From positions 24,140-88,139 of the forward strand of contig NZ_AOIB01000028.1 in NCBI RefSeq assembly GCF_000337675.1: a stretch of DNA of 64,000 nt, written 5' to 3'. Shown one piece after another: positions 27,030 through 36,270 of the stretch (position 1 is its first letter; every line of letters starts with the position of its first letter). The notes beneath the pieces were generated by a model. It did no database searches and was not told where the DNA came from. It saw nothing but the letters and a program-made list of their open reading frames with translations. The stretch is from Natronococcus amylolyticus DSM 10524. Lineage in GTDB: Archaea; Halobacteriota; Halobacteria; Halobacteriales; Natrialbaceae. The position numbers and the translations under genes are program-made.

Positions 27030-27711
27030 AAAATGGTAAATGTGTTGGGCGAAACAATATTTCATCGTGTTCAGATAAGCTGATTCCACGCGAAGCTGAA
27101 TAATTTGAGCGAGTCGTCGGCTGTTTTGGCTTCGACATTGCTGAACCAGTTTGAGAAATAGACAGTTCTGTGTTTTGTTTCTATAAAGACACGTTTGACA
27201 GCATTCCATTTCTGTGTCGTTCATATCTGAAATCGGAGTCGTGCCGATGACATGTATCTTGTAACGAGTGCGAACCATCGAGGAGAAACACGGCGTCGAT
27301 GACGCCGTGTTTCTCGCTGAGTTCGGTGAGAAATGAAAGAGCTAGATACCTCCTTGTAGTTGATTTAGGCTTTGTATGCAGTAAATCGTCTATTTACGGA
27401 TCGACAGCAGCGTACAACCAATACTCCTCATCATTCAGTTGGATCGCGGTTTCGTCAACTGCCATGTGATCCGGCAACCGTCTATCCGCCGGCTGTAGAT
27501 CTGCCTTGTGGACCCAATTACGGATGGTCGATCGAGCACACTCGATACCGAATTTCTCAATAACGAATACAGTATTAGGAAGTGAGGATGTTGTTAGATA
27601 TAATTGAATACTCACCTTCATTAGCAGTCGAGATGTTGCTTCTCGCTTCACAGAATCCAAGTCTATCTGGCCGAGACTACTACCGAAGCACGCGTTTTCG
27701 GGTATGGACAC
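27030..27711 (-). pseudogene. haloarchaeal DDE (IS6-like) transposase relic
   Basis: From about 27711 the minus strand reads REATSRLLMKVSIQLYL, FGIECARSTIRNWVHKADLQ, HMAVDETAIQLNDEEYWLYA (first Asp) and AAVDP. After a frame break come LALSFLTELSEKHG, AVFLLDGSHSL (second Asp), CHRHDSDFRYERH and a damaged C-terminus ending AWNQLI near 27060. Several stops and shifts are present. It is a different lineage from the IS6 relic at 17740. Confidence 0.75.
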
Positions 27712-27728
27712 TCAGAAAACGCGACGCC

Positions 27729-27956
27729 TAACTTTTCAATCCCGAGATCGTAAAGGAGGTCGCGCTCGATGACGATGAGCGTCGACAGGGATGCCCCTGG
27801 AAGTTCTACGGTCTCACCGACAGTGGACGCGAGTTCCTCGAAGAACACAACCTCCTCAAAGCTGAAGAGACACTCCAGTGGATCTACGAGACGATCTCCG
27901 ACAAGCCTGACAAGGTGGCCAAGTACGAGAACATGCCGCGTCCGACTGACCAGTAG
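27729..27956 (+). pseudogene. winged-helix regulator, C-terminal fragment
   Basis: The frame LFNPEIVKEVALDDDERRQG, CPWKFYGLTDSGREFLEEHN, LLKAEETLQWIYETI, SDKPDKVAKYENMPRPTDQ runs to TAG 27954-27956. The KFYGLT..GREFL segment is the wing and last helix of haloarchaeal PadR/MarR-like repressors found in mobile regions. The recognition helix is missing, so it is a fragment. Confidence 0.5.
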
Positions 27957-28252
27957 ATCCACGACTAGGACAGCCGGGACGAGTCACACCCGTTGTGAGT
28001 CTGAAAGTAGGCCCAACCGCCGAATCTGCGTTATTCTCCCCGGTAATATATCTAAACCTTTTAATTTTCTCGGAGTTGTCAATAGAAGCGACAGCGACGT
28101 CGACTCTCGGGTCGACGACCAAGTCCGGTCGTGGTCGTGTTCCTATCTTGGTGGTGGCGTTCGTGTGCTTCTCACGCGGTTCCGGCTGTTGGCTGGGTCA
28201 CAACAGGTGTGACACCGCCAGCACTCGCTGTCTCTCCCTCGAGCAGGTCCAG

Positions 28253-29003
28253 ATGACAGTAGCGATCCTCGAGCAGATCCGAAACCATCTAAGCGGCCTC
28301 CGCCAGGAGGCAAGCGATACACAACGCCTTGTTGTCCTCACACCAGACCACAGCCGCCCGTCGAAACTCGATCGCATCGAGGACGAACGTCTCGTCTGGA
28401 CGAACTTCGACCAGCTCGTCGACGCCGCTGAATCGATCTTAGCGCGGGACCACGGCAGCGCCGAACAATCACTCGAGATCCCACCGAACGAGAGGCATTC
28501 CTCCTTCGAGAACTCGTTCGCTTCCTCTACGAGGAGGACCTCGTGAGTGGTCGCGAGGATCGCGTCCTCGTTGTTGCCGCTCGCAAAGCCTGGCCCGAGT
28601 ACAACGCCCATGGCCTGTACTTCTGCCAACCGAACCGCTCGTTCAAGCCTTCCAACTATCTCTCTCCATTGATGGTGAGATCAAACCAGCTGTCCCAGCG
28701 ATCACCAGTACAATCGAGAGCATCGACCTGACCGAAGGGGCAACGCAAGTCTCACCAGCCCAGCGACGTCGACTCGAGGACGGGATCGCGACACTCCGAG
28801 ACCAGAACGCAGAGCGCTACGGAAGCGAGCAGAAGGTCCTGTTTCTCGACCTTGAGCGCGGATTTACGCTCGAGCAGCCGGTCCAGAACGACAAAACGGC
28901 GTCCGAGTCAGATCGAACTGTCGCGTTCGTCCAAGGCCACCGGTACGTCCCTGCATCTGCGCTCCGAGATAACCCCACTACAACATCTGCTCTCGAAGAG
29001 TAG
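28253..29003 (+). pseudogene. unidentified haloarchaeal gene with two frameshifts
   Basis: Three consecutive frames join into one acidic protein of about 245 residues. They are LEQIRNHLSGLRQEASDTQR with VVLTPDHSRPSKLDRIEDER; then after a shift near 28490 VSGREDRVLVVAARKAWPEY and NAHGLYFCQPNRSFKPSNYL; then after a shift near 28660 GEIKPAVPAITSTIESIDL, FLDLERGFTLEQPV and FVQGHRYVPASALRDN to TAG 29001. Codon use and composition are haloarchaeal throughout. I do not recognise the family. The N-terminus may also be truncated. Confidence 0.5.
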
Positions 29004-29217
29004 CCCAGTGATCCCTTGTAATCGAAGTCATCCCTATGACAAGAATATAGAGATTTACCACCAGTTGGTTTCTTACCTGTTGAGCTCGCTGAAAGTCATC
29101 GATATTGGTATTATCCTCGAATACTAACGCTACGACTGCGATTCGGCCCGGACCTCCGGTGCAGTATCCTGTATCATAGCAGGCGAATCGCGTCCCCATG
29201 GGGGGATGATCGAAAGA

Positions 29218-29784
29218 ATGGTGGAAATTATACGTCGAAAGGCGATCACCGGTGTAGGCGGACTGGCAACAGTAGGACTAGCAGGCTGTACCTCGAGCGT
29301 AGATGGCTTTCTTGGACCAGAATTCGAAGAAGGCGACGAACAAGAGGTAATGCTCAAGGCATCCTTCTTCGGCGATGACTGGTCGGAAGAGTCGATGGAT
29401 GATGAGGATCCGACTGAGGATGACGATGATGGCTATAAGTGGACCTTCGACCGAGACGAAGTCCCTGATACTGATGCAATGTTTGTCTCCGGGGACGAAG
29501 ACGCAATGGCACTCGTCATGATCGCGATCGTTGACGATGAAGACGATGCAGAGGAAGCAGTCGAGGACTACGGGCGAAGTCAGATGGTCAACCCAGAGGA
29601 TCCAGATATCGGCGACACAGCAGTTCGAGGCGAGATTTCTTCGACAGGGGTAATCTGCTATCATGAGAGCAATGCGGTTGTGGTTACTGGTGCAATGGAG
29701 ATCCAAGGGTTCGACGCTGAGCCGAACAATAGTGTGGCTCTCGAGGCGGCTGAAGAGATCGAGTCCCGTCTCGAGGACCTGTAG
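29218..29784 (+). CDS. acidic lipoprotein of unknown function
   Basis: The N-terminus has a Tat-like RRKAITG, a short hydrophobic stretch and a lipobox (LAGC at about residues 20-23), so the protein is probably exported and lipid-anchored outside the membrane. The mature part is very acidic (many DED and EED runs, 165 residues) with a small alpha/beta domain after residue 85 (ALVMIAIVDDEDDAEEAVED). No family was recognised. ATG 29206 is an alternative start. It lies directly upstream of the NSS symporter, but a separate TATA box precedes the latter. Confidence 0.75.
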   Translation: MVEIIRRKAITGVGGLATVGLAGCTSSVDGFLGPEFEEGDEQEVMLKASFFGDDWSEESMDDEDPTEDDDDGYKWTFDRDEVPDTDAMFVSGDEDAMALVMIAIVDDEDDAEEAVEDYGRSQMVNPEDPDIGDTAVRGEISSTGVICYHESNAVVVTGAMEIQGFDAEPNNSVALEAAEEIESRLEDL

Positions 29785-29880
29785 AGAACAGTTAGTTCTG
29801 TATCAGCCACCGAGAACCAAGGGGCTGAGTATAGACCCGTGTTGAGATCAAGTCTCTTTCTGGGTCTGTCGCCAAAACGT

Positions 29881-29888
29881 ATAATATA
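29881..29888 (+). promoter_or_regulatory. TATA box for the NSS symporter gene
   Basis: ATAATATA is centred 27-28 bases ahead of ATG 29912, which decides between that ATG and the one at 29897. Confidence 0.5.
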
Positions 29889-29911
29889 AGAGTGGAATGA
29901 ATAGTGGCAAC

Positions 29912-31306
29912 ATGGTTCAGCGTGACACATGGGCGACCCGAACAGGATTCCTTCTCGCTGCGATCGGTGCGGCTGTGGGGCTGGGAAACGTCTGGCGATT
30001 CCCCTTCGCCACAGGAGAAGGAGGCGGAGCAGCGTTTCTGCTGGTTTATTTATTGTTCATAGCTATCGTTGGCTTTCCAGCTATCCTTGCTGAATTCGTT
30101 GTCGGCCGGAGTACTCAACGGAATCCAGTTGGAGCACTGCGGGAAGTCGGGAGCAATGGGTGGAAGTACGCTGGTGCGATCGTCGTCGCGACCGGCTTCC
30201 TCATTTTGTCGTACTATAGCGTTGTTGCTGGCTGGTTTATGCGGTATTTTTTGCTAGGCTTCACCGATAGCTATGCCGGTCATCTTTCGGAATATGAAGA
30301 AGCAGCAGCAGGCGAGGATGTTACTGAAGCGATGATTATGTTCGAAGAACTCGCAGTTGGGCTCGATTCCCTCGTCTTCCACACACTTTTTATGGCGCTG
30401 ACAGTTGGGATCGTTGCGCTTGGGATCCGCCGTGGGATCGAAGTCGCTGTGAAGATCATGGTGCCGTCGCTCATCATCTTACTTCTCGGGCTTGCAGTGT
30501 GGGCGGCAACGCTTCCCGAAGCGGGGGCCGCATATTCTTACTATCTCAATCCAGAGTTCGATGTCATCCGTACTGAGTGGACAGAGATCCTGCCGGCAGC
30601 GGCCGGTCAAGCGTTCTATTCAATCGGACTCGGGATGGGAATCCTAATCACGTACGCCTCGTATCTCGGTGAAGATCGAAACTTGGCTGAAGACGGAGCG
30701 ATCATCATCGGGTTCGATACAGCAATCGCGTTTCTTGTCGGACTCGTTGTGTTCCCAGTCATCATCTCTGGCGGGGCAGATCCCGGCCAGCAAGCTGTTG
30801 GTGCCATTTTCTTCAGTCTCACCGATGCGTTCACCCAGGTGACTGCGGGGCGATGGATCGGTTTGATATTCTTTGGAACGGTCGCGATTGCAGCCCTCTC
30901 AAGCGCGATTTCAGTTCTCGAAGTTACAACTTCGTATCTCATCGACGAATGGGGAATTGAGCGATGGAAAGCAGCTCTCGGCATGGGAGGCGGAATCTAC
31001 GTACTGGGGCTGCCGGTCACCTATGACCTCATTTTCCTCGATCTCCTCGATCTTTTCGCTGATGCGATTTTGTTGGTGTTTGGAGGGCTGTTAGTGATGC
31101 TGTTGGTCGGCTGGTATACGCCACAGTTCGCAGTGCAAGAACTCGAGAAGGGGATCGGAGATCTCGGATCGCTCGGACACATATGGATTTGGGCGCTTCG
31201 AGTCCCAGTTGTCATTGTTCTCATCGTATCACTCGCGCTGGGCGTCATGGACTACATCGATTTCCTCACTGAGGACTTTGCCAGTTGGATCAACGAAAAC
31301 TCCTGA
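29912..31306 (+). CDS. sodium-dependent amino acid transporter (NSS/SNF family)
   Basis: 464 residues, about 11-12 transmembrane helices. The helix-1 signature GFLLAAIGAAVGLGNVWRFP, then EGGGAAFLLVYL, is that of LeuT-like symporters; the unwound GLGNVWRFP stretch binds Na+ and the substrate amino group. Prokaryotic members import amino acids or related amines with Na+. The FAD amine oxidase 98 bases downstream makes an N-methylated amino acid (sarcosine, dimethylglycine) a reasonable guess. Confidence 0.94.
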   Translation: MVQRDTWATRTGFLLAAIGAAVGLGNVWRFPFATGEGGGAAFLLVYLLFIAIVGFPAILAEFVVGRSTQRNPVGALREVGSNGWKYAGAIVVATGFLILSYYSVVAGWFMRYFLLGFTDSYAGHLSEYEEAAAGEDVTEAMIMFEELAVGLDSLVFHTLFMALTVGIVALGIRRGIEVAVKIMVPSLIILLLGLAVWAATLPEAGAAYSYYLNPEFDVIRTEWTEILPAAAGQAFYSIGLGMGILITYASYLGEDRNLAEDGAIIIGFDTAIAFLVGLVVFPVIISGGADPGQQAVGAIFFSLTDAFTQVTAGRWIGLIFFGTVAIAALSSAISVLEVTTSYLIDEWGIERWKAALGMGGGIYVLGLPVTYDLIFLDLLDLFADAILLVFGGLLVMLLVGWYTPQFAVQELEKGIGDLGSLGHIWIWALRVPVVIVLIVSLALGVMDYIDFLTEDFASWINENS

Positions 31307-31404
31307 CTGTTTGGGGCAATAAGAGAACAGCTTTCTGAGTTCGTTCTTCCTTCGATACGTGATACGCCGCTAACGTTATGGCGACCGCAACTATTGCTAT
31401 GCGT

Positions 31405-32589
31405 ATGTCGACAGTACCGTCACAACCGGATGGCGCAGACGTTGTCATCGTTGGAGGTGGGATTATGGGAACGAGTATTGCGTTTTTCACCGCGACGGAA
31501 CTCGATCTGGATGTTGTTCTGGTAGAGGCAGATAACATCGGCTCTGGCTCGACTGGGGACTCGTCCGCTGTTCTCCGCCACCACTACGGTGACGACGAGA
31601 TTTATACGAAGATGGCGTGGTGGAGCCACCAATTCTATAGACAGTTTTCAGAAAAAACTGGAGAGCGAATTGCGCACGCTGATAGCCCTCTCGTCCGATT
31701 TGCATCCGACGACGACTCGTACGTGATGGATGGTTATGAGACACTTGAGTCGCTCGGTATTCCAGTCAGTCTGTATGACCGTGATGAGGTTCAAGAGCGC
31801 TATCCGATGTTCTCCTTTGACGAATTCGATCGTGCAGTCAGTGATGATTCTGCTGGATATTCGGATGGTGCGGATGTCGCGGGTGGGTTCGCACGGGCAG
31901 CCCAAGAACAAGGGGTTACTATTCTTACGAATACTCCCGTTACTGATCTCACAACCAGCAATGGGAGAGTCGACGGTGTTGAGACGGAATTAGGCACGAT
32001 CAGCAGTGAAAATGTGGTTTTGGCTGCAGGTCCATGGACTCCTCGATTAGCAGAGTCCATTGGAATCGAGATTCCAATCACAACGGAGCGGGAGCAAGTG
32101 ATCATCCTGGAGCCCTCCGAGGACTACAAGAACGCCTATCCGGAACTGACGCCGACGACAGCCCTCCCTGGAGGAAGCTGGTATATGCGCCCTGATTTCA
32201 GCGACGGTATTCTGGTCGCAACCCATCACAGTGGTGAGCAGGTCGATCCAGACAATTACAAGAACAAACCGGATGAAGACGTACTACTCGAATTGACTGA
32301 CAAAATCTTCGATGTCATCCCCGAACTGAGTGATGCTGGTATACGCGGCCAGTACTGTGGGGTCTACTCGACTACACCCGACCACGACTTCATCATTGAC
32401 GAGACGAAGAACTGTTATCTCGCATGTGGCTTCTCCGGCCACGGATTCAAACACGGCCCAGCGATCGGAAAAATCGTTGCTGACCTTATCGGTCACGGTG
32501 AAACAGATTTCATTGACATCGATCATTTCTCGTTAGATCGGTTTTCTGAGGATGCTGACGGAAATTCCCTCTCAGACGAGGCCATCTAA
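31405..32589 (+). CDS. FAD-dependent amine/amino-acid oxidoreductase (DAO, sarcosine-oxidase-like)
   Basis: 394 residues from ATG 31405. The dinucleotide fold VVIVGGGIMGTSIAFFTA opens the protein. DNIGSGSTGDSSAVLRHHYG is the FAD-binding loop seen in DAO-family oxidases such as sarcosine or dimethylglycine oxidase and the beta subunit type. VVLAAGPWTPRLAESIGIEI and CGFSGHGFKHGPAIGKIVAD complete the family pattern. It oxidises a secondary or tertiary amine or an amino acid; the exact substrate is open. ATGs at 31378 and 31399 are alternative starts. It follows the NSS symporter on the same strand. Confidence 0.9.
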   Translation: MSTVPSQPDGADVVIVGGGIMGTSIAFFTATELDLDVVLVEADNIGSGSTGDSSAVLRHHYGDDEIYTKMAWWSHQFYRQFSEKTGERIAHADSPLVRFASDDDSYVMDGYETLESLGIPVSLYDRDEVQERYPMFSFDEFDRAVSDDSAGYSDGADVAGGFARAAQEQGVTILTNTPVTDLTTSNGRVDGVETELGTISSENVVLAAGPWTPRLAESIGIEIPITTEREQVIILEPSEDYKNAYPELTPTTALPGGSWYMRPDFSDGILVATHHSGEQVDPDNYKNKPDEDVLLELTDKIFDVIPELSDAGIRGQYCGVYSTTPDHDFIIDETKNCYLACGFSGHGFKHGPAIGKIVADLIGHGETDFIDIDHFSLDRFSEDADGNSLSDEAI

Positions 32590-32610
32590 CTGCTTGGCCT
32601 TTGACCAGCT

Positions 32611-33090
32611 TAACCAACAGGGGATGATAATCCCCTCGGGCGTTGGTTAACAGAAAGCAGTGTTGCACTCATCATCCCTACCTATAGACGAGTCCCTATA
32701 GCTCGAGATGCGTAGCTGGTCAGAACGGAAGTCGCCTCGAGAGATTTCTCTGCTCAAATCACAGAACGACAGGGGTGGGGGAACGGTAGGTGGGGATGCT
32801 GGTGCAACGACTCATCAGCGAAGGGAGGGGGAGGCACCCCTTCAGCTGACTGGCAACTGGAGATTGCACCTACGCCCTTGCGGGCACTCGAAATCATGAC
32901 CGGAAGGGATATTGAACGACTAGATTGTGGAACCAAATTAGAGAATGTTAACGCGAATTAGTGGGCCTTTCATCGCTATCCAGGCGCTACCGAATTAACA
33001 GGTAATACGGTCCAAATCGTTAGTCGTTCGCCGAACGATCACTCTCGTTGTCGGTGAACAACTCGAGAAACCGTTTAGCCTCACATTCAG
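32611..33090. repeat. 480-bp dispersed repeat, copy B
   Basis: This is the second copy of the block at 12895-13379. Hairpin arms are at 32611-32618 and 32642-32649. It begins 22 bases after the oxidoreductase stop codon. The last part carries the same decayed gene piece as copy A (CGCTACCGAATTAACAGGTA region). It codes for nothing evident. Confidence 0.7.
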
Positions 33091-33607
33091 CCTTCCCAGC
33101 AACGTTCTCATTACCTCCTCGGGTACGAGATCGTCTCCAAGTAATCGAGGAACGGCCACTCGAGGGTCAGAGTAGTTTAGTGCCCCTGGCTGTGTGTCTG
33201 ACGTCTGGCTGATGGGGTATTATACAAAAGGCGGGTGTTGGATAGCAATGGTGGACCGCTGCTGGATCCGAGTGGAAAGCGGCATATGAGCGACACGGGG
33301 TTGGCCACAAGTTGGGGAATTGTAGCCAATCTGGCTCGGACAGGTGGGTGCTGATTGGGGTGCTTGTGCCGCTCACGAACCGCAATCCGCTAAAAGTATG
33401 TTTCTACAATAAGTGTGGTGTTTACACCAAAAAGTGCCCTACGACTGTAGTCAGTATACTGAAAATCCTGTTTGATTTTTGGAGAGCACCGGCTATCAGC
33501 TACTCGAGCAACTGAACAGCCTTTTTCGGAGCAAACCCATATTCACCGCCAATCGCGACGGCCAGATCATCGAAGACGGATCGAGTGCCAGTATCTATGC
33601 CTGCTAT
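33091..33607. other. gene-free or decayed stretch
   Basis: No convincing gene. A plus-strand reading around 33480-33600 (GYQLLEQLNSLFRSKPIF) looks protein-like but has no clear start and loses the frame on entering the small minus-strand gene. It may be a relic. Confidence 0.35.
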
Positions 33608-33614
33608 CCAGCCG

Positions 33615-33815
33615 CTACCGAACTGACTGGTAGTACGATCCAAATAGTAGCTCATCGTTCGCTGAAAGGTCGATGTCGTTCTCGGCGAGCAACTCGATCA
33701 TCCGTTTGGTCTCACACTCATACCACATCGAAAGAATTCGAACGTTCTTCTGGGCGTAATCGTAGTTTCGCTCGAGAACGAGCCTATTGGTTGGGTCTAC
33801 CTGGCAAGTTGTCAT
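33615..33815 (-). CDS. small hypothetical protein, parent of the repeat A/B tails
   Basis: 66 residues from ATG 33815, preceded by GGTGGAG 3 bases upstream as a ribosome site. The protein reads VDPTNRLVLERNYDYAQKNV, ILSMWYECETKRMIELLAEN, DIDLSANDELLFGSYY. It is helical, charged and has one Cys. Bases 33608-33735 match the right ends of the 480-bp repeats (about 13290-13379 and 33000-33090), where the frame is broken. The function is unknown. It may belong to the mobile element that generated those repeats. Confidence 0.45.
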   Translation of the reverse strand: MTTCQVDPTNRLVLERNYDYAQKNVRILSMWYECETKRMIELLAENDIDLSANDELLFGSYYQSVR

Positions 33816-33919
33816 TCTCTCCACCCCTGTCACACATCTAGACACAGTCCGTAATAAATTTGTTTAGCAGTGTTAATGACTAGAGACATACAGACAAGTG
33901 GTAAGCGGACGCCACTAGT

Positions 33920-34120
33920 ATGGGTATTCTACATTGGCTAACGTCATCACCGAATCCACCGCATAAGAGCAAAAATCCGGATGAATCAGATCGTCAATAC
34001 ACCTTCAGGACAACTACCCACGAATGCGGCGACGGACTGGCCGTTGGGTCACCACCATCTGAGAAAAACTGGCTCCAGACCTGTCGGCGTCATAAGTGCT
34101 ACCCGCTCGATGGTACCTAG
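33920..34120 (+). CDS. possible small hypothetical protein
   Basis: 66 codons from ATG 33920. The second half has the pattern HECGDG...WLQTCRRHKCYPLDG with three Cys and two His that could bind zinc. The composition is less acidic than usual and no ribosome site is clear, so it may be spurious. Confidence 0.3.
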   Translation: MGILHWLTSSPNPPHKSKNPDESDRQYTFRTTTHECGDGLAVGSPPSEKNWLQTCRRHKCYPLDGT

Positions 34121-34227
34121 AATCGTCGGAAGTCCATATTGAATCCGCTATGGCCAGACAGAGGAATTAGACAACGAAGCGACATCATGGCCAAGAAATA
34201 TGACTGAGGCTAGTGGAGCAGCAATCA

Positions 34228-34500
34228 ATGACTGAAGGACCATCTACTGACAAGAGCAGACGAGTGGGAAAAGCCCCAGCAAACGAACTCACAACCGATG
34301 TTGTCTACGAAGTTGCCAAGGTTTCGAATACGGACCCAATCGATCTCCCACCACTCTACAACGCGATCGATATCGACGCCCTGAACGCGCTCGTCGCCGA
34401 CAGCTGCGAATCCACACTCAAGTCGATCACCTTCCAGTACGACGGCTATACCGTTACCGTCACTGGTAACGGCGACATCACCGTTTCCTCAACCGCCTAA
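34228..34500 (+). CDS. HalOD1 output-domain protein
   Basis: A stand-alone HalOD1 domain of 90 residues: VVYEVAKVSNTDPIDLPPLY, NAIDIDALNALV and ITFQYDGYTVTVTGNGDITV are the family hallmarks. HalOD1 occurs as an output domain of haloarchaeal receiver proteins and as free small proteins; the molecular function is unknown. ATG 34213 would add five residues. It faces the PadR gene downstream. Confidence 0.88.
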   Translation: MTEGPSTDKSRRVGKAPANELTTDVVYEVAKVSNTDPIDLPPLYNAIDIDALNALVADSCESTLKSITFQYDGYTVTVTGNGDITVSSTA

Positions 34501-34657
34501 GATTGCCAGGTCTTGATTCGCGCTGACGCTAGCACGCACCATATGAGTAGATCAGCATCCAAAGAGTGCTAAACTCTCGTTCTCTCGGTAGAAAACCCGC
34601 GGCCCAGTACTGCTCATCTAACCCAAATTCCCGAACGCTTTACCAAAAAATCCACTC

Positions 34658-34942
34658 TTAGTCAAACAGATCAGTGACGTATTGATCCTCCCACTCTCGG
34701 TGAGCTTCGATTTCACGACGTCCACGTTGCGTGAGAGAATAGACGTTTGTTCGCCGATCGAGTTGTCCCTTATCGATCAACCCCTTCTCGACGATCGTAT
34801 CCAGATTCGGGTACAGACGACCGTGGTGGATCTCTTTCTCGTAATAGGTCTCGAGTTCCTCTTTGATCGCAAGTCCATGCGGTTCATCTAGACCAGCGAC
34901 AACATAGAGCAGATCGCGCTGGAAAGTGGTCAAATCGTACAT
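34658..34942 (-). CDS. PadR-family transcriptional regulator
   Basis: 94 residues forming one PadR winged helix: FQRDLLYVVAGLDEPHGLAI, then GRLYPNLDTIVEKGLIDKGQ and TNVYSLTQRGRREIEAH. There is only a short C-terminal tail, as in haloarchaeal PadR repressors that dimerise through the last helix. It is convergent with the HalOD1 gene. The likely target is its own promoter or a nearby transporter; no operator was identified. Confidence 0.92.
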   Translation of the reverse strand: MYDLTTFQRDLLYVVAGLDEPHGLAIKEELETYYEKEIHHGRLYPNLDTIVEKGLIDKGQLDRRTNVYSLTQRGRREIEAHREWEDQYVTDLFD

Positions 34943-35148
34943 GTCGGAACCATGTCTGTTGCTGATTTAAATCAGTCGAATGTTATCAATCAAACGTCGG
35001 TTTCGGGGTGCACAGTACAATAAGAGGGTCTGAGAAGCTGGCCGGAGTTGACCCGCGGTGTCTGGAAAATAGGGAGCCAGACATCTACACTATGAGCAAT
35101 AGGCGACTCACGACTCGGTGAGACTGAACAGTCGCCTGATCCTCCGCC

Positions 35149-35613
35149 TCAATCGTCGCTTTCGGTCTCGAGTTCGAACTGCTCGTTCTCAGCAACACTA
35201 TTCAGAACGATACTCGTGTTCGATTGCTTGATGTCAGGATCAGTCACGAGAACCTTGATCCGATCGTTCATGTCATCGGTGTCTTTGAACTTCCCAATCG
35301 CGATGATGTCGTAGTCACCAGTAACCTCATAGACGGACATCATCTGGCTGTGGTCTCGTAGCGTCTCCGTAATTTCACCGAGTGCATTACCTTCGACTTT
35401 GAGGTGCATTACAGCAGTCACGTCGTACCCGGCAGCATCGTAATCGACGATCGGTGTATACCCTTGGATAACGCCCATATCCTCGAGGTCGGAGAGATGA
35501 TTTGAGACCGTTGTCACAGACACATCAAGGTCTTCAGCCAGACTTCGTAGGCTAGCGCGTCCATCTCCGAGTAGCTCATTGATCAATTCTGTATCCAAAT
35601 TTTCGTAGGTCAT
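35149..35613 (-). CDS. Lrp/AsnC-family transcriptional regulator
   Basis: 154 residues: HTH domain (about 4-55, [20 protein letters not shown]) and RAM effector domain (about 65-145, VMHLKVEG then [16 protein letters not shown] and [10 protein letters not shown]). Such proteins sense amino acids and form octamers on DNA. A broken relative lies at 39971-40130, interrupted at its SLRSLAED segment by IS630. A cluster of palindromes lies 330 bases upstream at 35939. Confidence 0.94.
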   Translation of the reverse strand: MTYENLDTELINELLGDGRASLRSLAEDLDVSVTTVSNHLSDLEDMGVIQGYTPIVDYDAAGYDVTAVMHLKVEGNALGEITETLRDHSQMMSVYEVTGDYDIIAIGKFKDTDDMNDRIKVLVTDPDIKQSNTSIVLNSVAENEQFELETESDD

Positions 35614-35938
35614 TATATATCACAGCACGTTCCTTGTAGTAAAACTTTACGAATGTCCACGTCTGTCCTCAGGAAAATCAGTCTAAGACCAGCAACAGAG
35701 AAAGTTGGTTATGAGGATTCCAAATAGCTATCTTGGTCGATATTAGTTGTTAGCGTCCTTTGAGCCATTCTTTCTTATTCCAACCACAAGGGAGTTGGTA
35801 TGGTTAGTGTCGAAGTAGTAGGCATTGGTCTGACTATTCGAGGCTTGATCAGTTCGGATTTTAACTATTCTATAGCGTGGCTTTGCAGCTATTAGATTGG
35901 CTTGAGACAAGCGGACATAAGTCACTTATTTACACCAG

Positions 35939-35974
35939 CCAGTAATACTGGGGAAAATACTGGCCAGTATTACT
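35939..35974. promoter_or_regulatory. overlapping palindromes built from CCAGTA/TACTGG
   Basis: CCAGTAATACTGG (35939-35951) is a perfect 13-base palindrome. AATACTGGCCAGTATT (35956-35971) is a perfect 16-base palindrome. The outer arms AGTAATACTGG and CCAGTATTACT (35941-35951, 35964-35974) also pair. Four half-sites in 36 bases look like a tandem operator. The nearest intact gene is lrp (35613, reading away); IS630 begins 300 bases to the right. Confidence 0.55.
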
Positions 35975-35999
35975 AGTCACATCATCTGGTTCGGATAGA

Positions 36000-36270
36000 T
36001 ATTTAGTACGTTTATGCCCCCAATCAAGCCCTCAAGTGCAACCGGCCAGAGAGTTAACTACATACTGATTGCTTTCTCGGCTACTGTGATGTGACCGACT
36101 GCCGGTCGTGAATAGGTCCTTCCCGGTCCACGAACCGACCACCGCTACAACCGTTACTAACTGCGATGGTTTCTGATACGGTGTTGAGAAGCGAACAACA
36201 GGGTGGGCGTCCGGCTGGCTATCGAATACGACCAGTCTTTGTGAGGGTTCGATACCGACAGCAACGAGTA
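36000..36270. other. decayed coding stretch beside IS630
   Basis: The minus strand reads VAVGIEPSQRLVVFDSQPDA then HPVVRFSTPYQKPSQLVTV over about 36105-36245 with protein-like composition but no start or recognisable family. The IS630 left end cuts it at 36271. It is probably a relic of a gene broken by the insertion. Confidence 0.3.
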
